This document shows positions 34,654 to 44,206 of a stretch of 64,000 bases of DNA, in pieces. How positions within the stretch are numbered: the first letter of the stretch is position 1; the number at the start of each line of letters is the position of its first letter. The stretch is from Gammaproteobacteria bacterium (GTDB lineage Bacteria > Pseudomonadota > Gammaproteobacteria > Steroidobacterales > Steroidobacteraceae): assembly GCA_016882265.1 (NCBI GenBank), contig VGVB01000011.1, positions 1 to 64,000 on the forward strand. Reading direction: 5' to 3'. Made by a program: the position numbers and the translations under genes. The notes beneath the pieces were generated by a model. That model made no database searches. It was given only the letters and a program-made list of their open reading frames with translations, and was not told where the DNA came from.

Positions 34654-36126
34654 CTACTTGCGCTGCAGCGCAGCGGATTCCGGCAGCTCCATGCGCGCGT
34701 CGCCGGCACCGCCGCCGCGCAGGATGCGGCGCAGCTCGGCATCCAGCGCCGGCTCGAGCCGGGGCGCCGGCCCGGCCGCGAGCAGTTCATCGATGACCGC
34801 GTTGGCGCGGGCGCGCCAGTCGCGCCGGCCCTGCCCGGCCCACTGGTTCCAGTTCGTGCGATCGACGGTCGGCCCCGGCAGGTACAGTTCCTCGGGCCAG
34901 TAGCGGCGCGTATGCGCCGCCGTCAGCAGCCGCTCCTTGCGCAGCAGCTCTTCGATCAGGCCGGCGGCCGGCAGGTCGTCGCGGACTGCGACCGGCCGCA
35001 CGAAGTGCAGCGCCTGCCCGGCGATCTCGTCGTCGAACACCAGTTTTTCCAGGCTGAAGCAGTTGACGAAGTCGAGCAGGCCCGGCCCCGAGACCGAATT
35101 GATGCCCGCGCTGGCGGCCAGGAACGCGCCGACGCCGGTCTCCATGCCGGCCTGCGGATCGTTGGCCTTCGCGTCCGACAGCGCCATGTAGGCCTGGCAC
35201 GGCAACCGGAGGCGTTTCGCGACCTGGGCACAGGCGCAGCTCAGCCGCAGCGCCTCGACCGCGGTCATCGGGTTGGTCATCAGGCGCATGTGCAGGGCGG
35301 CCGGCGCGCCGCCGAACAGCACCGGTGCGCCCGGCCGCACGAGCTGCGCGATGACGACGCCCGAGAGCACTTCGGCCGTGTGCTGCACCAGCGCGCCGAG
35401 CGTCGTGACCGGCGCGATCATGCCGAGCAGCAATACCGGCACCAGCTCGACCGGGATGCCGCGCCCGGCGCAGTCGATCAGGTTGGTCATCGAGTCCGCA
35501 CCCCAGCGCAGCGGCGTGCCGGGGCAGACCGTGAAGATCGCCTGCGGCCGCGCCGCGAGGTCGGCGGCGTCATGGCGGAAAGCGCCGAGCAGCTCCGCCA
35601 TGCGCGGCACGCCGGTCGCGGTGAACGCTCCGGATACGACCGGGCTCCGCGAATGTGCGAGCACGAGGTACAGCCGCCAGGCGTCGGCGATCGCCTGCGG
35701 CACGTCGCGCGGCACGAATGCCGTCGAAACATAGGCAAGATGGCGCAGGCCGTCGGCCACGCGCAGATACTCGACGAAGTCGGCACTGTCCGGCTCGCGA
35801 ATCGCCTGCGTGCGGCGGTCGAGGATGTGCAGCGCCGAACTCGCCGGCACGAAGTGCACTGTATCGCCGGCCAGCACCGCGACTTCGGCGCCAGCGCGGT
35901 CGTACAGCGTGATCGCCTGCGGCGCGCACGCCAGCGCCTGCTCGACGACGCCGCGCGGGAATGTCAGGCGCCGTTGGCCCTGATCCGGGACGAGGCCGCG
36001 GTCAGCCAGCAGCGCGAGCGCGCCCTCATCGCGGATCTGTACGCCGAAGTGCCCGAGCACGGCCAGGGCTTCGTCGATGACCCGGTCGACCAGCGGCGCT
36101 TCCAGCAGGGTCAGGGTCGGTCGCAT
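34654..36126 (-). CDS. Trimethylamine methyltransferase (MttB) family protein
   Basis: The predicted protein has 490 residues and belongs to the MttB superfamily of TIM-barrel methyltransferases that move a methyl group from a quaternary or tertiary amine to a corrinoid protein. Family sequences include LVPVLLLGMIAPVTTLGALV, LFGGAPAALHMRLMTNPMT and AFLAASAGINSVSGPGLLDF. No in-frame amber codon is present, so it is of the non-pyrrolysine type such as MtgB (glycine betaine) whose substrates vary. No corrinoid protein or RamA-type activator is next to it, so its methyl acceptor must be elsewhere. ATG 36126 has no clear ribosome-binding site. Confidence 0.88.
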   Translation of the reverse strand: MRPTLTLLEAPLVDRVIDEALAVLGHFGVQIRDEGALALLADRGLVPDQGQRRLTFPRGVVEQALACAPQAITLYDRAGAEVAVLAGDTVHFVPASSALHILDRRTQAIREPDSADFVEYLRVADGLRHLAYVSTAFVPRDVPQAIADAWRLYLVLAHSRSPVVSGAFTATGVPRMAELLGAFRHDAADLAARPQAIFTVCPGTPLRWGADSMTNLIDCAGRGIPVELVPVLLLGMIAPVTTLGALVQHTAEVLSGVVIAQLVRPGAPVLFGGAPAALHMRLMTNPMTAVEALRLSCACAQVAKRLRLPCQAYMALSDAKANDPQAGMETGVGAFLAASAGINSVSGPGLLDFVNCFSLEKLVFDDEIAGQALHFVRPVAVRDDLPAAGLIEELLRKERLLTAAHTRRYWPEELYLPGPTVDRTNWNQWAGQGRRDWRARANAVIDELLAAGPAPRLEPALDAELRRILRGGGAGDARMELPESAALQRK

Positions 36127-36304
36127 CAGGGAGGATCCGGCGGCGCGGCGGGGTGGGACGGCATCCGGCGATTCTGGGGCCCGGGGCCGGGGCCTGTACA
36201 GCGCCCGGCCCGGGCCGGCGCGGGAACCGGTAGGCCACCGCCGAGGTCGTAGGCTAGAATTCCGGACCCGCTCCGCACGCGGCGCCATTGATGGAGACCG
36301 AAAG

Positions 36305-36661
36305 ATGAAGAGCACCCTGATCGCCGCCCTTGCGGGCCTCGCTGCCGCCACCGCGCAGGCCGGATGCATCTATCCGCGCTCGCCGGAGAGCCTGCCGGAC
36401 GGCAACATCGCGACCTTCGAGGAAATGGTCGAGGCGCAGAAGGCCGTCCGCCAGTTCAACGACGACATCGCCGCCTACAACGCCTGCCTCGAACTGGAGA
36501 TGAAGTCCTTCGAGAAGGGCGGGCTGTACGACGAGCAGCGGCTCAACGAACTGCGGGCGATGCAGGCCAAGAAGAACAACTCGGCCGTGGACGAAGTCGA
36601 GTCGGTCGTGGGCCGGTTCAACGAGCAGCTTCGCGTCTTCAAGGCCCGCGACAAGAAGTGA
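36305..36661 (+). CDS. Small secreted coiled-coil protein of unknown function
   Basis: The predicted protein has 118 residues. A signal peptide (MKSTLIAALAGLAAATAQA) is followed by GCIYPRSPESLPDGNIATFE and a helical, charged region (EEMVEAQKAVRQFNDDIAAY onwards) likely to form a coiled coil. Two cysteines (in AGCIY and YNACLE) could form a disulphide in the periplasm. GGAGA precedes ATG 36305. It is 10 nt upstream of moeA and may be cotranscribed, but no link to molybdenum cofactor synthesis is evident. I do not recognise a named family. Confidence 0.8.
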   Translation: MKSTLIAALAGLAAATAQAGCIYPRSPESLPDGNIATFEEMVEAQKAVRQFNDDIAAYNACLELEMKSFEKGGLYDEQRLNELRAMQAKKNNSAVDEVESVVGRFNEQLRVFKARDKK

Positions 36662-36671
36662 CCGGCCGCGG

Positions 36672-37880
36672 ATGCTGACCCCCGCCACGGCGGCTGCGGC
36701 AATCGCGGCGGGCCTGCCTCGGGCCGCGACCACGGAACTGCCGCTCGCGTCCTGCGCCGGCCACACGCTGCGGCAGGAGATCGTCGCCGAACGCGACGCC
36801 CCGCCCTTCGATCGCGTGGCCATGGACGGCATCGCGATCCTGGCAGCCGCGGTCGCGGACGGGCGGCGCGAGTTCCGGATCGCCGGCACGCAGGGCGCGG
36901 GTGCCCTGCCGCTGCGGCTTCCGTCGCCCGGCGACTGCATCGAGATCATGACCGGCGCGTCGCTGCCGGCTGGCTGCGACGCCGTTATACCTGTGGAACG
37001 GATCCGGGTCGCGGACGGCATCGCCCGGCTCGAAGATGGCTATGCGGTAGCGGCCTGGCAGAACGTCCATCGCCGGGGCAGCGACGCGCGGGCCGGCGGC
37101 CGGCTGCTCGGCCCGGGCGCCCTGCTGCGCGGGCCGGAAATCGCCATCGCCGCCTCGGCCGGGCTGACTGCACTCTGTGTCGATCGCCGGCCGCGCATCG
37201 CCGTGATCTCGACCGGCGACGAACTGGTCCCGCCCGGCCAGCCGATCCAGGACCATCAGCTCCGGCGCTCGAATCCGCAGGGGCTGGCAGCGGCGCTGGC
37301 GCTGGCCGGTTTCGCGCCGCAGACCGACCGGCACCTGCCCGACCGGCGCGATGAGCTGCTCGGTGTGCTCGGCGAACTGCTCGACCACCACGAAGTGCTC
37401 GTGTTGAGCGGCGGCGTGTCCGCGGGTCGCTATGACTTCGTCCCCGGCGTCCTCGGCGATCTCGGCGTCGAACGCGTGTTTCACAAGATCGCGCAGCGGC
37501 CTGGCGGGCCGATGTGGTTCGGCGTCCGGCCGGGTGGAGCGGCGGTGTTCGCGCTGCCCGGCAACCCGGTTTCTGTGCTGGTCTGCCTCGGCCGCTACGT
37601 GCTGCCGGCGCTGCGCGCGGCGAGTGGCGCACCGGCGCCGCCGCCGCGTCGGGTCGCGCTCGCCGAGCCCTGCGAGGTTCGGCCGGCGCTGGCCTTCTTC
37701 CTGCCGGTCGTGCTGGAGTACGATGGCAGCGGCAGGACGCTGGCCCGCCCGCGGCCGACGCGCGGTTCCGGCGATTTCGTCTCGCTCGGCGGCACGGATG
37801 GTTTCGTGGAACTGCCGCCGGGCCCGGCGGTCCACCCGGCGGGGCTCGGCGTGACGTTCTATCACTGGCAGGACGGATGA
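36672..37880 (+). CDS. moeA: Molybdopterin molybdenumtransferase MoeA
   Basis: The predicted protein has 402 residues and inserts molybdate into adenylylated molybdopterin. Expected blocks are PPFDRVAMDGIAIL, IEIMTGASLPAGCDAVIPVE, IAVISTGDELVPPGQPI and LSGGVSAGRYDFVPGVL, then GGPMWFGV and PLPGNPVS-like FALPGNPVSVLV. All four domains appear complete. It opens the Mo-cofactor operon, which continues with moaA 4 nt later. The adenylyltransferase MogA is not found here. Confidence 0.95.
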   Translation: MLTPATAAAAIAAGLPRAATTELPLASCAGHTLRQEIVAERDAPPFDRVAMDGIAILAAAVADGRREFRIAGTQGAGALPLRLPSPGDCIEIMTGASLPAGCDAVIPVERIRVADGIARLEDGYAVAAWQNVHRRGSDARAGGRLLGPGALLRGPEIAIAASAGLTALCVDRRPRIAVISTGDELVPPGQPIQDHQLRRSNPQGLAAALALAGFAPQTDRHLPDRRDELLGVLGELLDHHEVLVLSGGVSAGRYDFVPGVLGDLGVERVFHKIAQRPGGPMWFGVRPGGAAVFALPGNPVSVLVCLGRYVLPALRAASGAPAPPPRRVALAEPCEVRPALAFFLPVVLEYDGSGRTLARPRPTRGSGDFVSLGGTDGFVELPPGPAVHPAGLGVTFYHWQDG

Positions 37881-37884
37881 CGAA

Positions 37885-38934
37885 ATGAACCGCCAGGGCA
37901 GGCTGGTGCAGGTGGCACGAACCGGTCCACAGGACACGCGCGGGCGGCCGCTCGCCGACCTGCGCATCTCGGTCATGGACCGCTGCAACTTCCGCTGCCC
38001 ATACTGCATGCCGCGCGAAACCTACGGCGATCGCTACCGCTTCCTCGCCGCGGCCGAGCGCCTGTCCTTCGACGAAATCGCGCGTCTCGCGCGCCTGTTC
38101 GTGCGGCACGGCGTGCGCAAGCTGCGCCTGACCGGCGGCGAGCCGCTGCTGCGCTCGAACCTCGCCGATCTGATCGGCGAGCTGTCGGTGATCGAGGGCC
38201 TCGAGGACCTCGCGCTGACCACGAACGGCGTGCTGCTCGCTCAGCATGCCGCGGAGCTGGCGGCCAACGGCCTGCGCCGGGTCACCGTCAGCCTGGACAC
38301 GCTCGATGCGGAGACCTTCCGGCGCATGAACGGCGGCTTCGACGGGCTCGACCGGGTCCTCGACGGCATTCGCGCCGCGCGCGAAGCGGGCCTCGCGCCG
38401 ATCCGCGTCAACTGCGTCGTGCAGCGCGGCGTCAACGACGGCCAGGTGCTGGACCTCGCCCGGCACTTTCGCGCTACCGGCATCACGGTGCGCTTCATCG
38501 AATACATGGATGTCGGCAACCGCAACCACTGGAACCTCGAGCGGGTCGTGCCGGCACGCGAGCTGTACGAGCACATCGCCGCCGTGTACCCGCTGCGACC
38601 GCTGGCCGGCGCCTACCGCGGCGAAGTCGCGCAGCGCTATGGCTACACCGACAGGCTGGGCGAGATCGGCTTCGTCACCTCGGTGACCCAGCCGTTCTGC
38701 GGCGACTGCACGCGAGCGCGGCTGTCCTCGGACGGCATCCTGTACACCTGCCTGTTCGCGACCGAGGGTCTCGACCTGCGCGCGCGACTGCGCGGCGGCG
38801 CGGCCGACGACGAGCTGCTGGCGCTGATCGGCAGCCGCTGGACGGAGCGTACCGATCGCTACAGCGAGCTGCGCAACGTCGCACCCGCCAGCCAGCCGCA
38901 GCGCAGGATCGAGATGTACTACATTGGCGGCTGA
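37885..38934 (+). CDS. moaA: GTP 3',8-cyclase MoaA
   Basis: The predicted protein has 349 residues and is the radical SAM enzyme that starts molybdopterin synthesis from GTP. The SAM-binding cluster motif is C-x3-C-x2-C in RCNFRCPYCM, the second 4Fe-4S cluster is bound by PFCGDCTRARLSSDGILYTC, and the C-terminus ends in the functional Gly-Gly (MYYIGG). KLRLTGGEPLLR and LTTNGVLLAQHA are typical. It follows moeA by 4 nt and overlaps moaC by 11 nt. Confidence 0.97.
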   Translation: MNRQGRLVQVARTGPQDTRGRPLADLRISVMDRCNFRCPYCMPRETYGDRYRFLAAAERLSFDEIARLARLFVRHGVRKLRLTGGEPLLRSNLADLIGELSVIEGLEDLALTTNGVLLAQHAAELAANGLRRVTVSLDTLDAETFRRMNGGFDGLDRVLDGIRAAREAGLAPIRVNCVVQRGVNDGQVLDLARHFRATGITVRFIEYMDVGNRNHWNLERVVPARELYEHIAAVYPLRPLAGAYRGEVAQRYGYTDRLGEIGFVTSVTQPFCGDCTRARLSSDGILYTCLFATEGLDLRARLRGGAADDELLALIGSRWTERTDRYSELRNVAPASQPQRRIEMYYIGG

Positions 38935-39412
38935 ACTGTCGCACGTCGACGAGCAGGGCCGGCCGGCGATGGTGGACGTCACGGCCAAGCAGGCGACGCT
39001 GCGCGTGGCCACGGCGATCGCGCGGCTGCGGCTGCCGCCGGAGGCGCTGGCGACACTGCAGGCCGCCGGCTTCCAGACGGCGAAAGGCCCGGTGTTCAGC
39101 ACCGCGACCGTGGCCGGCACGCTGGCCGCCAAGCGCACCCACGAACTGATCCCGTTCTGCCATCCGCTCGGTCTCGAGCGCTGCGAGTTCGACATCGGCC
39201 TGAACGCGGCTGGCGAGGTCGAGATCCGCTGTACCGCCGCGGTGCACCACCGCACCGGCGTCGAGATGGAGGCGCTGACCGGCGCGGCGGTCGCGGCGCT
39301 CACGGTCTACGACATGTGCAAGGCCCTGTCGCACGACATCGTGATCGTCGAGACGCGGCTGCTGGCCAAGAGTGGCGGCCGCAGCGAGTTCCGCGCCGGA
39401 GCAGCGCCGTGA
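38924..39412 (+). CDS. moaC: Cyclic pyranopterin monophosphate synthase MoaC
   Basis: The predicted protein has 162 residues and converts the MoaA product to cyclic pyranopterin monophosphate. Typical blocks are LSHVDEQGRPAMVDVTAKQA, KRTHELIPFCHPLGLERCEF, HRTGVEMEALTGAAVAALTV and YDMCKALSHDIVIVETRLL. The start codon is a TTG (38924), inside the end of moaA. The conserved N-terminal LSHVDEQGRP shows that this early start, not a later ATG, is right. It overlaps mobA by 4 nt. Confidence 0.96.
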   Translation: MAAELSHVDEQGRPAMVDVTAKQATLRVATAIARLRLPPEALATLQAAGFQTAKGPVFSTATVAGTLAAKRTHELIPFCHPLGLERCEFDIGLNAAGEVEIRCTAAVHHRTGVEMEALTGAAVAALTVYDMCKALSHDIVIVETRLLAKSGGRSEFRAGAAP

Positions 39413-40005
39413 GCAGGCTGCACGGGCTGGTGCTGGCCGGCGGGCAGTCCACGCGCATGCAGCGCGACAAGGCCGCGCTGAGCTACACCGGCCGGCCGCA
39501 GCTTCTGGTCACCTGGGATCTGGTCGCGCCGCGCGTTGCGCGGACCTTCGTGTCGGTACGCGCCGAGCAGCGCGCGGAGGCACTGCGCGCCCGGTTGCCG
39601 CAGCTCATCGACGTCACCGGCGTCGGCGGGCCGCTTGCCGGGATTCTCGCCGCCCTGGCCAGCGCGCCGGACGCCGCCTGGCTGGTGGTCGCCTGCGACC
39701 TGCCGCTGCTCGATGGGGCGACGCTCGATGCGCTGCTGGCCGGGCGCGACTCGACCCGCCTCGCCACCGCCTACCGCAGCAGCCACGACGGCCTGCCGGA
39801 ACCGCTATGCGCGATCTGGGAGCCGGCCAGCCGCACCGCGCTCGAGGCCTGGGTCACCGCCGGCGAGCACTGCCCGCGTCGTTTCCTGATCCGGCACGAC
39901 GTCGCGCTGCTCAGCCTGGCGCGCCCCGACGCGCTCGACAACGCCAACACTCCCGCCGAGCACGACGCCGCGCGCCGTGCGCTGGCCGCGGGCGGAGCGG
40001 GCTGA
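39409..40005 (+). CDS. mobA: Molybdenum cofactor guanylyltransferase MobA
   Basis: The predicted protein has 198 residues and transfers GMP from GTP to Mo-molybdopterin to form the MGD cofactor. The nucleotide-binding motif is LVLAGGQSTRMQRDKAAL. VVACDLPLLDGATLDALL and GGPLAGILAAL are as in MobA. Start GTG 39409 overlaps the moaC stop (GTGA). Its presence implies that at least one enzyme in this organism uses the MGD form, while the xdhC gene at 56385 points to a second Mo-enzyme class. Closely related cytidylyltransferases (MocA) are the alternative. Confidence 0.9.
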   Translation: MSRLHGLVLAGGQSTRMQRDKAALSYTGRPQLLVTWDLVAPRVARTFVSVRAEQRAEALRARLPQLIDVTGVGGPLAGILAALASAPDAAWLVVACDLPLLDGATLDALLAGRDSTRLATAYRSSHDGLPEPLCAIWEPASRTALEAWVTAGEHCPRRFLIRHDVALLSLARPDALDNANTPAEHDAARRALAAGGAG

Positions 40006-40247
40006 TGCCGCAGGTCCGGCTGCGCTATTTCGCGCTGTTCCGCGAGCAGGCCGGCTGCCGCGAGGAAGAGTTCGCGACCAGCGCGCCGACGCCGGGACTG
40101 CTGTACGAGGAACTGGCGACCCGGCACGGCTTCCGTCTCGGCCGCGCGCAGCTCAAGGTCGCCATCAACGGTGCGTTCGCGGACTGGGGCACGCCACTCG
40201 CCGACGGCGACGAGGTCGTGTTCATTCCGCCGGTCGCCGGCGGCTGA
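40005..40247 (+). CDS. moaD: Molybdopterin synthase sulfur carrier subunit MoaD
   Basis: The predicted protein has 80 residues. It has the ubiquitin-like fold signature (LRYFALFREQAGCREEEFAT, LKVAINGAFADWGTPLADGD) and the C-terminal Gly-Gly that becomes thiocarboxylated (FIPPVAGG). It shares a base with the mobA stop (TGATG). It sits before its catalytic and activating partners, which are fused in the next gene. Confidence 0.95.
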   Translation: MPQVRLRYFALFREQAGCREEEFATSAPTPGLLYEELATRHGFRLGRAQLKVAINGAFADWGTPLADGDEVVFIPPVAGG

Positions 40248-40248
40248 C

Positions 40249-41787
40249 ATGCCGGCCTTCGAGTTCAGCAAGGCCCAGCTCGACCCTGCGGCGCTCGCCC
40301 GCTCGCTGGCCGATCCGGCCGCCGGCGGCTTCGCCAGCTTCGAGGGCTGGGTGCGCAACCACGACGCCGGGCAGCCCGTCACCGGGCTGGACTACGAAGC
40401 CTTCGAGGAACTGGCCGTCGCCGAGGGTGACCGCATCGTCGCCGCGGCCATGCAGCGGCACGGCGTCCGCGCCGCGCGCTGCGTGCACCGCGTCGGGGCG
40501 CTCGGCATCGGCGAGCTGGCGGTCTGGGTCGGGGCGGCCGCGGCGCATCGCGCCGAGGCCTTCGCCGCCTGCCGCGAGATCATCGACGAGATCAAGCACC
40601 GCCTGCCGATCTGGAAGAAGGAGCATTACCAGAGCGGCGATTCCGGCTGGGTCAACTGCGAGCGCTGCGCCGAGGCCGGCCCTGCACACGCTGACGAGCC
40701 GGCCGGCGATGCGCGCTTCGACTACGCGCGCCAGATGGCACTGCCCGAAATCGGCGCGGCCGGCCAGCGCCGGCTCACCGCGGCGAGCGTCGTCGTGATC
40801 GGCGCCGGCGGTCTCGGCTGTGCCGTCCTCGCCGCGCTCGCCGGCGCCGGCGTCGGCACGCTGCACGTCGTCGACGACGATCGCGTCGAGGCCAGCAACC
40901 TGCCGCGCCAGCCGCTGTACACGACCGCCGATCTCGGCCGGCCCAAGGCCGAGGCCGCGGCGCAGCGCCTCGCCGCCTACAACCCGCGCATCACCGTGCA
41001 CGCACATGCCGTGCGCCTGAGCGCCGCCAACGCGGCGGCGCTGGTCATGGCCGGCGATGTGATCGTCGATTGCAGCGACAACTTCGCGGCCAAGTTCCTG
41101 ATCAACGACACGGCGGTGCTCGCCGGCCGGCCGGCGGTGCTCGCCAGCGTGCACCAGTACGAGGGCCAGGTGCAGGTCGTGCGCGCGGAGTCCGGCGGCT
41201 CCTGCCTGCGCTGTCTGTGGCCCGAGGCGACGCGCGACGGGCTGGTCGGCAACTGCGTCGCAGCCGGCGTGCTGGGCCCGGTGCCGGCGCTGCTCGGCCA
41301 GTTGCAGGCAATTGAAGCGCTGAAGATCCTGCTCGATCTGCCGGGCCAGTTGCGCGATGAGCTGCTGCTCGTCGATCTGCTCGGCGTGGAGCTGCGGCGG
41401 CTGCGCGTGCCGCGCGCCAGCGAATGCGCCGGGCGCTGCACCCGCATTGGCCCGGCCGCGGCCGAGACGCCGGCCGCCGAGCTGGAAATCACGCTGCCGC
41501 TCGCGGCCGCCGCGGCGCAGGGCTACCGGATCATCGATATCCGCGAACCGGACGAGTGCCACAGCGAGCCGCTCGGCCTGACCGGTCACATGGCGATGCC
41601 GATGGCGACTCTGCTGGCGGGCCCGGCGGCGCTGGATCCGGACGCGCGCTATCTGCTGGTCTGCACGCGCGGCGCCCGCAGCCTGGCCACCGCGCGTGAA
41701 CTGCGCGCCGGCGGCTGCCGCAACGTCTGGTCGCTGCGCGGCGGGCTGCTGCACGCGGCGGGCGGCACTCAGCCCGGCCGGAGCTGA
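40249..41787 (+). CDS. MoaE-MoeB-rhodanese fusion protein
   Basis: The predicted protein has 512 residues in three domains. Residues 1-145 are MoaE, with the conserved lysines in [15 protein letters not shown] (about 113-127) and [14 protein letters not shown]. Residues about 155-400 are a MoeB/ThiF adenylation domain: [19 protein letters not shown] (ATP loop), [19 protein letters not shown], and zinc-type cysteines in SCLRCLW and SECAGRC. The last 100 residues are rhodanese, with the active-site cysteine in [10 protein letters not shown]. It would activate MoaD with AMP, thiolate it and insert sulfur into precursor Z. I see no frameshift, so the fusion is real. Confidence 0.93.
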   Translation: MPAFEFSKAQLDPAALARSLADPAAGGFASFEGWVRNHDAGQPVTGLDYEAFEELAVAEGDRIVAAAMQRHGVRAARCVHRVGALGIGELAVWVGAAAAHRAEAFAACREIIDEIKHRLPIWKKEHYQSGDSGWVNCERCAEAGPAHADEPAGDARFDYARQMALPEIGAAGQRRLTAASVVVIGAGGLGCAVLAALAGAGVGTLHVVDDDRVEASNLPRQPLYTTADLGRPKAEAAAQRLAAYNPRITVHAHAVRLSAANAAALVMAGDVIVDCSDNFAAKFLINDTAVLAGRPAVLASVHQYEGQVQVVRAESGGSCLRCLWPEATRDGLVGNCVAAGVLGPVPALLGQLQAIEALKILLDLPGQLRDELLLVDLLGVELRRLRVPRASECAGRCTRIGPAAAETPAAELEITLPLAAAAAQGYRIIDIREPDECHSEPLGLTGHMAMPMATLLAGPAALDPDARYLLVCTRGARSLATARELRAGGCRNVWSLRGGLLHAAGGTQPGRS

Positions 41788-43040
41788 CCGCTGCCGAGGA
41801 CCTGGTACTTGTAGCTGACGAGCTGCTCGAGCCCGACCGGGCCGCGCGCATGGAAGCGATCGGTCGAGATGCCGATCTCGGCGCCCATGCCGAACTCACC
41901 GCCGTCGGCGAACTGGGTCGAAGTGTTGTGCATCACGATCGCGCTGTCGACCTCGGCGAGGAAACGCGCCGCGGCCGCGGCATCCGCGGTCACGATCGCA
42001 TCGGTATGCGCCGAACCATACCGGGCGATGTGCGCGAGCGCCGCCTCGAGGCCGTCGACGACCCGCACCGCGATGATCGCGTCGAGGTACTCGGTGTACC
42101 AGTCCTCCTCGGTCGCCGGGCGCACGCGCGCATCGACCGCGCAGGTGGCCGGGTCGCCGCGCACCTCGCAGCCGGCCGCCAGCAGGTCCTGCACCAGCGG
42201 CGCGAGGTGCGTCGCGGCGCAGCCGCGGTCCAGCAGCAGCGTCTCGGTCGCGCCGCAGATGCCGGTGCGGCGCATCTTCGCGTTCAGCACGACCGCGCGC
42301 GCCATCGCCAGGTCCGCCGCGCGGTCGACGTAGACGTGGCAGTTGCCGTCGAGATGGCCGATCACCGGCATGCGCGCCTCGCGGCGCACGCGCTCGATCA
42401 GGCCCTTGCCGCCGCGCGGCACGACGACGTTGACGTAAGCGCCCATCTCGGCCAGCAGATAGCCGACCGCGGCGCGATCCTGGGTCGGCACGCGCTGGAT
42501 CGCGCTGGCCGGCAGACCGGCCGCGGCGAGGCCGGCGACCAGGCAGTCGTGGATCGCGGCGCTCGAGCGCGTGCTCTCGCTGCCGCCGCGCAGGATGACC
42601 GCGTTGCCGGACTTCAGGCACAGCGCGCCGGCGTCGGCGGTGACGTTCGGCCGGCTCTCGTAGATGATCGCGATCACGCCGAGCGGCACGCTGACGCGGC
42701 GGATCGTCAGGCCATTCGGCCGGATCCACTCGGCCAGCACGCGCCCGACCGGATCCGGCAGTGCCGCGACCGCCTCGAGGCCGCGCGCCATCGCCTCGAT
42801 CCGCGCGGGATCGAGCCGCAACCGGTCGAGCAGCGCGGCGCCGAGCCCGGCCGCGCTGGCCGCGTCCAGGTCCGCGGCATTGGCCGCCAGCAGCGCGCCC
42901 GCGCCGTCGCGCAGCGCCGCGGCCGCCGCCATGAGTGCGCGATCCTTCTGCGCCCGCGCCGCGCGCGCCAGCACCCGACTGGCCGCGACCGCCTCGCGGC
43001 CGAGGCGGTCCATCGCTTCACGCAGTACCGGGTCAGTCAT
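41769..43040 (-). CDS. proA: Glutamate-5-semialdehyde dehydrogenase ProA
   Basis: The predicted protein has 423 residues and reduces glutamyl-5-phosphate with NADPH in proline synthesis. Typical blocks are [60 protein letters not shown] and the active-site cysteine in [23 protein letters not shown] precedes ATG 43040. It overlaps proB by 8 nt upstream and the end of the convergent fusion gene by 19 nt. Confidence 0.97.
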   Translation of the reverse strand: MTDPVLREAMDRLGREAVAASRVLARAARAQKDRALMAAAAALRDGAGALLAANAADLDAASAAGLGAALLDRLRLDPARIEAMARGLEAVAALPDPVGRVLAEWIRPNGLTIRRVSVPLGVIAIIYESRPNVTADAGALCLKSGNAVILRGGSESTRSSAAIHDCLVAGLAAAGLPASAIQRVPTQDRAAVGYLLAEMGAYVNVVVPRGGKGLIERVRREARMPVIGHLDGNCHVYVDRAADLAMARAVVLNAKMRRTGICGATETLLLDRGCAATHLAPLVQDLLAAGCEVRGDPATCAVDARVRPATEEDWYTEYLDAIIAVRVVDGLEAALAHIARYGSAHTDAIVTADAAAAARFLAEVDSAIVMHNTSTQFADGGEFGMGAEIGISTDRFHARGPVGLEQLVSYKYQVLGSGQLRPG

Positions 43041-44196
43041 CTTCCTCCCTCCGCCCTGTGCCCGGCACCAGCACGAGATCGTCGCGATGGACGATTTCGG
43101 CGCGACCGCGCCAGCCGAGCAGGCCCTCGATTTCGCCGCTGCGCCGGCCGGCGATCCGGGCCGCGTCCGCGCTCGTGTAGCCGGACAGGCCGCGCCCCAG
43201 CTCGGTACCGGTCGGGTCGACGATGCGCACCGCGTCGCCGCGGTCGAAGCGCCCGCGCACCGCGGTGACGCCGGCGGCCAGCAGGCTCTTGCCGCGGCCG
43301 AGCGCGGCGGCGGCGCCGGCATCGACGATCAGCTCGCCGGCCGGCCGCAGCGTCCCCGAGATCCACTGCTTGCGCACGGCGAGCGGCGACTGCCCGGCGA
43401 CGAACCAGGTGCAGCGGGCGCCGTCCTCGATCGCCTGCAGCGGATGGGCGACGGCGCCGCGCGCGATGCACAGGTGACAGCCGGCCGCCAGCGCGATGCG
43501 CGCGGCCTCGATCTTCGTCGCCATGCCGCCGGAACCGTCGGCCGTGCCCGGCCCGCCGGCCATCGCCGCGATCGGCGCCGTGATGTCCGTGATCTCGGCG
43601 AGGTGTACCGCCGCGCGGTCGCGGGCCGGATCGCTGGTGTACAGGCCATCGACGTCCGACAGCAGCACGGTGCAGTCGGCTGCCAGCATCTGCGCGACGC
43701 GCGCCGCCAGCCGGTCGTTGTCGCCGTAGCGGATCTCGCTGGTCGCGACGGTGTCGTTCTCGTTGACGACCGGCACGACGCCGAGACCGAGCAGCGTCAG
43801 GAAGGTCGAGCGCGCGTTCAGGTAGCGGCGGCGCTGCTCGGTATCGTCGAGCGTCAGCAGCACCTGCGCGACCTTCAGCCCGTGCTGCTCGAGCACTTCC
43901 TTCCAGGCATGCGCGAGCCGGATCTGGCCGACGGCCGCCGCGGCCTGGCTCTCCTCGAGCTTCAGCCGGCCCGCCGGCAGCCCGGCGTGGCGCCGGCCCA
44001 GCGCGATCGCCCCGGAGGAGACCACCAGCACCTGCTGGCCGCGCGCATGCAGCCGCGCGAGATCGGCGGCCAGCGTTTCCAGCCAGTGGCGGTTGAGCCG
44101 GCCGGTCGCCTGGTCCACCAGCAGGGCCGAGCCGATCTTGACGACGACCCGCCGTGCCTGCTGCAGGCGCCGCGCCGCGCTGCGCCTTGCCTCCAC
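43033..44196 (-). CDS. proB: Glutamate 5-kinase ProB
   Basis: The predicted protein has about 387 residues and catalyses the first, feedback-regulated step of proline synthesis. The amino-acid-kinase domain has [50 protein letters not shown] and [15 protein letters not shown]. The C-terminal PUA domain (about 285-380) includes [21 protein letters not shown] chose GTG 44196, with GAGG 8 nt upstream; a GTG two codons earlier (44202) lies too near that site but is possible. Confidence 0.96.
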   Translation of the reverse strand: MEARRSAARRLQQARRVVVKIGSALLVDQATGRLNRHWLETLAADLARLHARGQQVLVVSSGAIALGRRHAGLPAGRLKLEESQAAAAVGQIRLAHAWKEVLEQHGLKVAQVLLTLDDTEQRRRYLNARSTFLTLLGLGVVPVVNENDTVATSEIRYGDNDRLAARVAQMLAADCTVLLSDVDGLYTSDPARDRAAVHLAEITDITAPIAAMAGGPGTADGSGGMATKIEAARIALAAGCHLCIARGAVAHPLQAIEDGARCTWFVAGQSPLAVRKQWISGTLRPAGELIVDAGAAAALGRGKSLLAAGVTAVRGRFDRGDAVRIVDPTGTELGRGLSGYTSADAARIAGRRSGEIEGLLGWRGRAEIVHRDDLVLVPGTGRREEDD

Positions 44197-44206
44197 AGTC
44201 ACGGCC

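Noticed and set aside
33421..36252. Plus-strand open frame of about 940 codons
   Set aside because: It spans the antisense of the thiolase and MttB genes and the gap between them, with no recognisable domain; the minus-strand genes have clear motifs.
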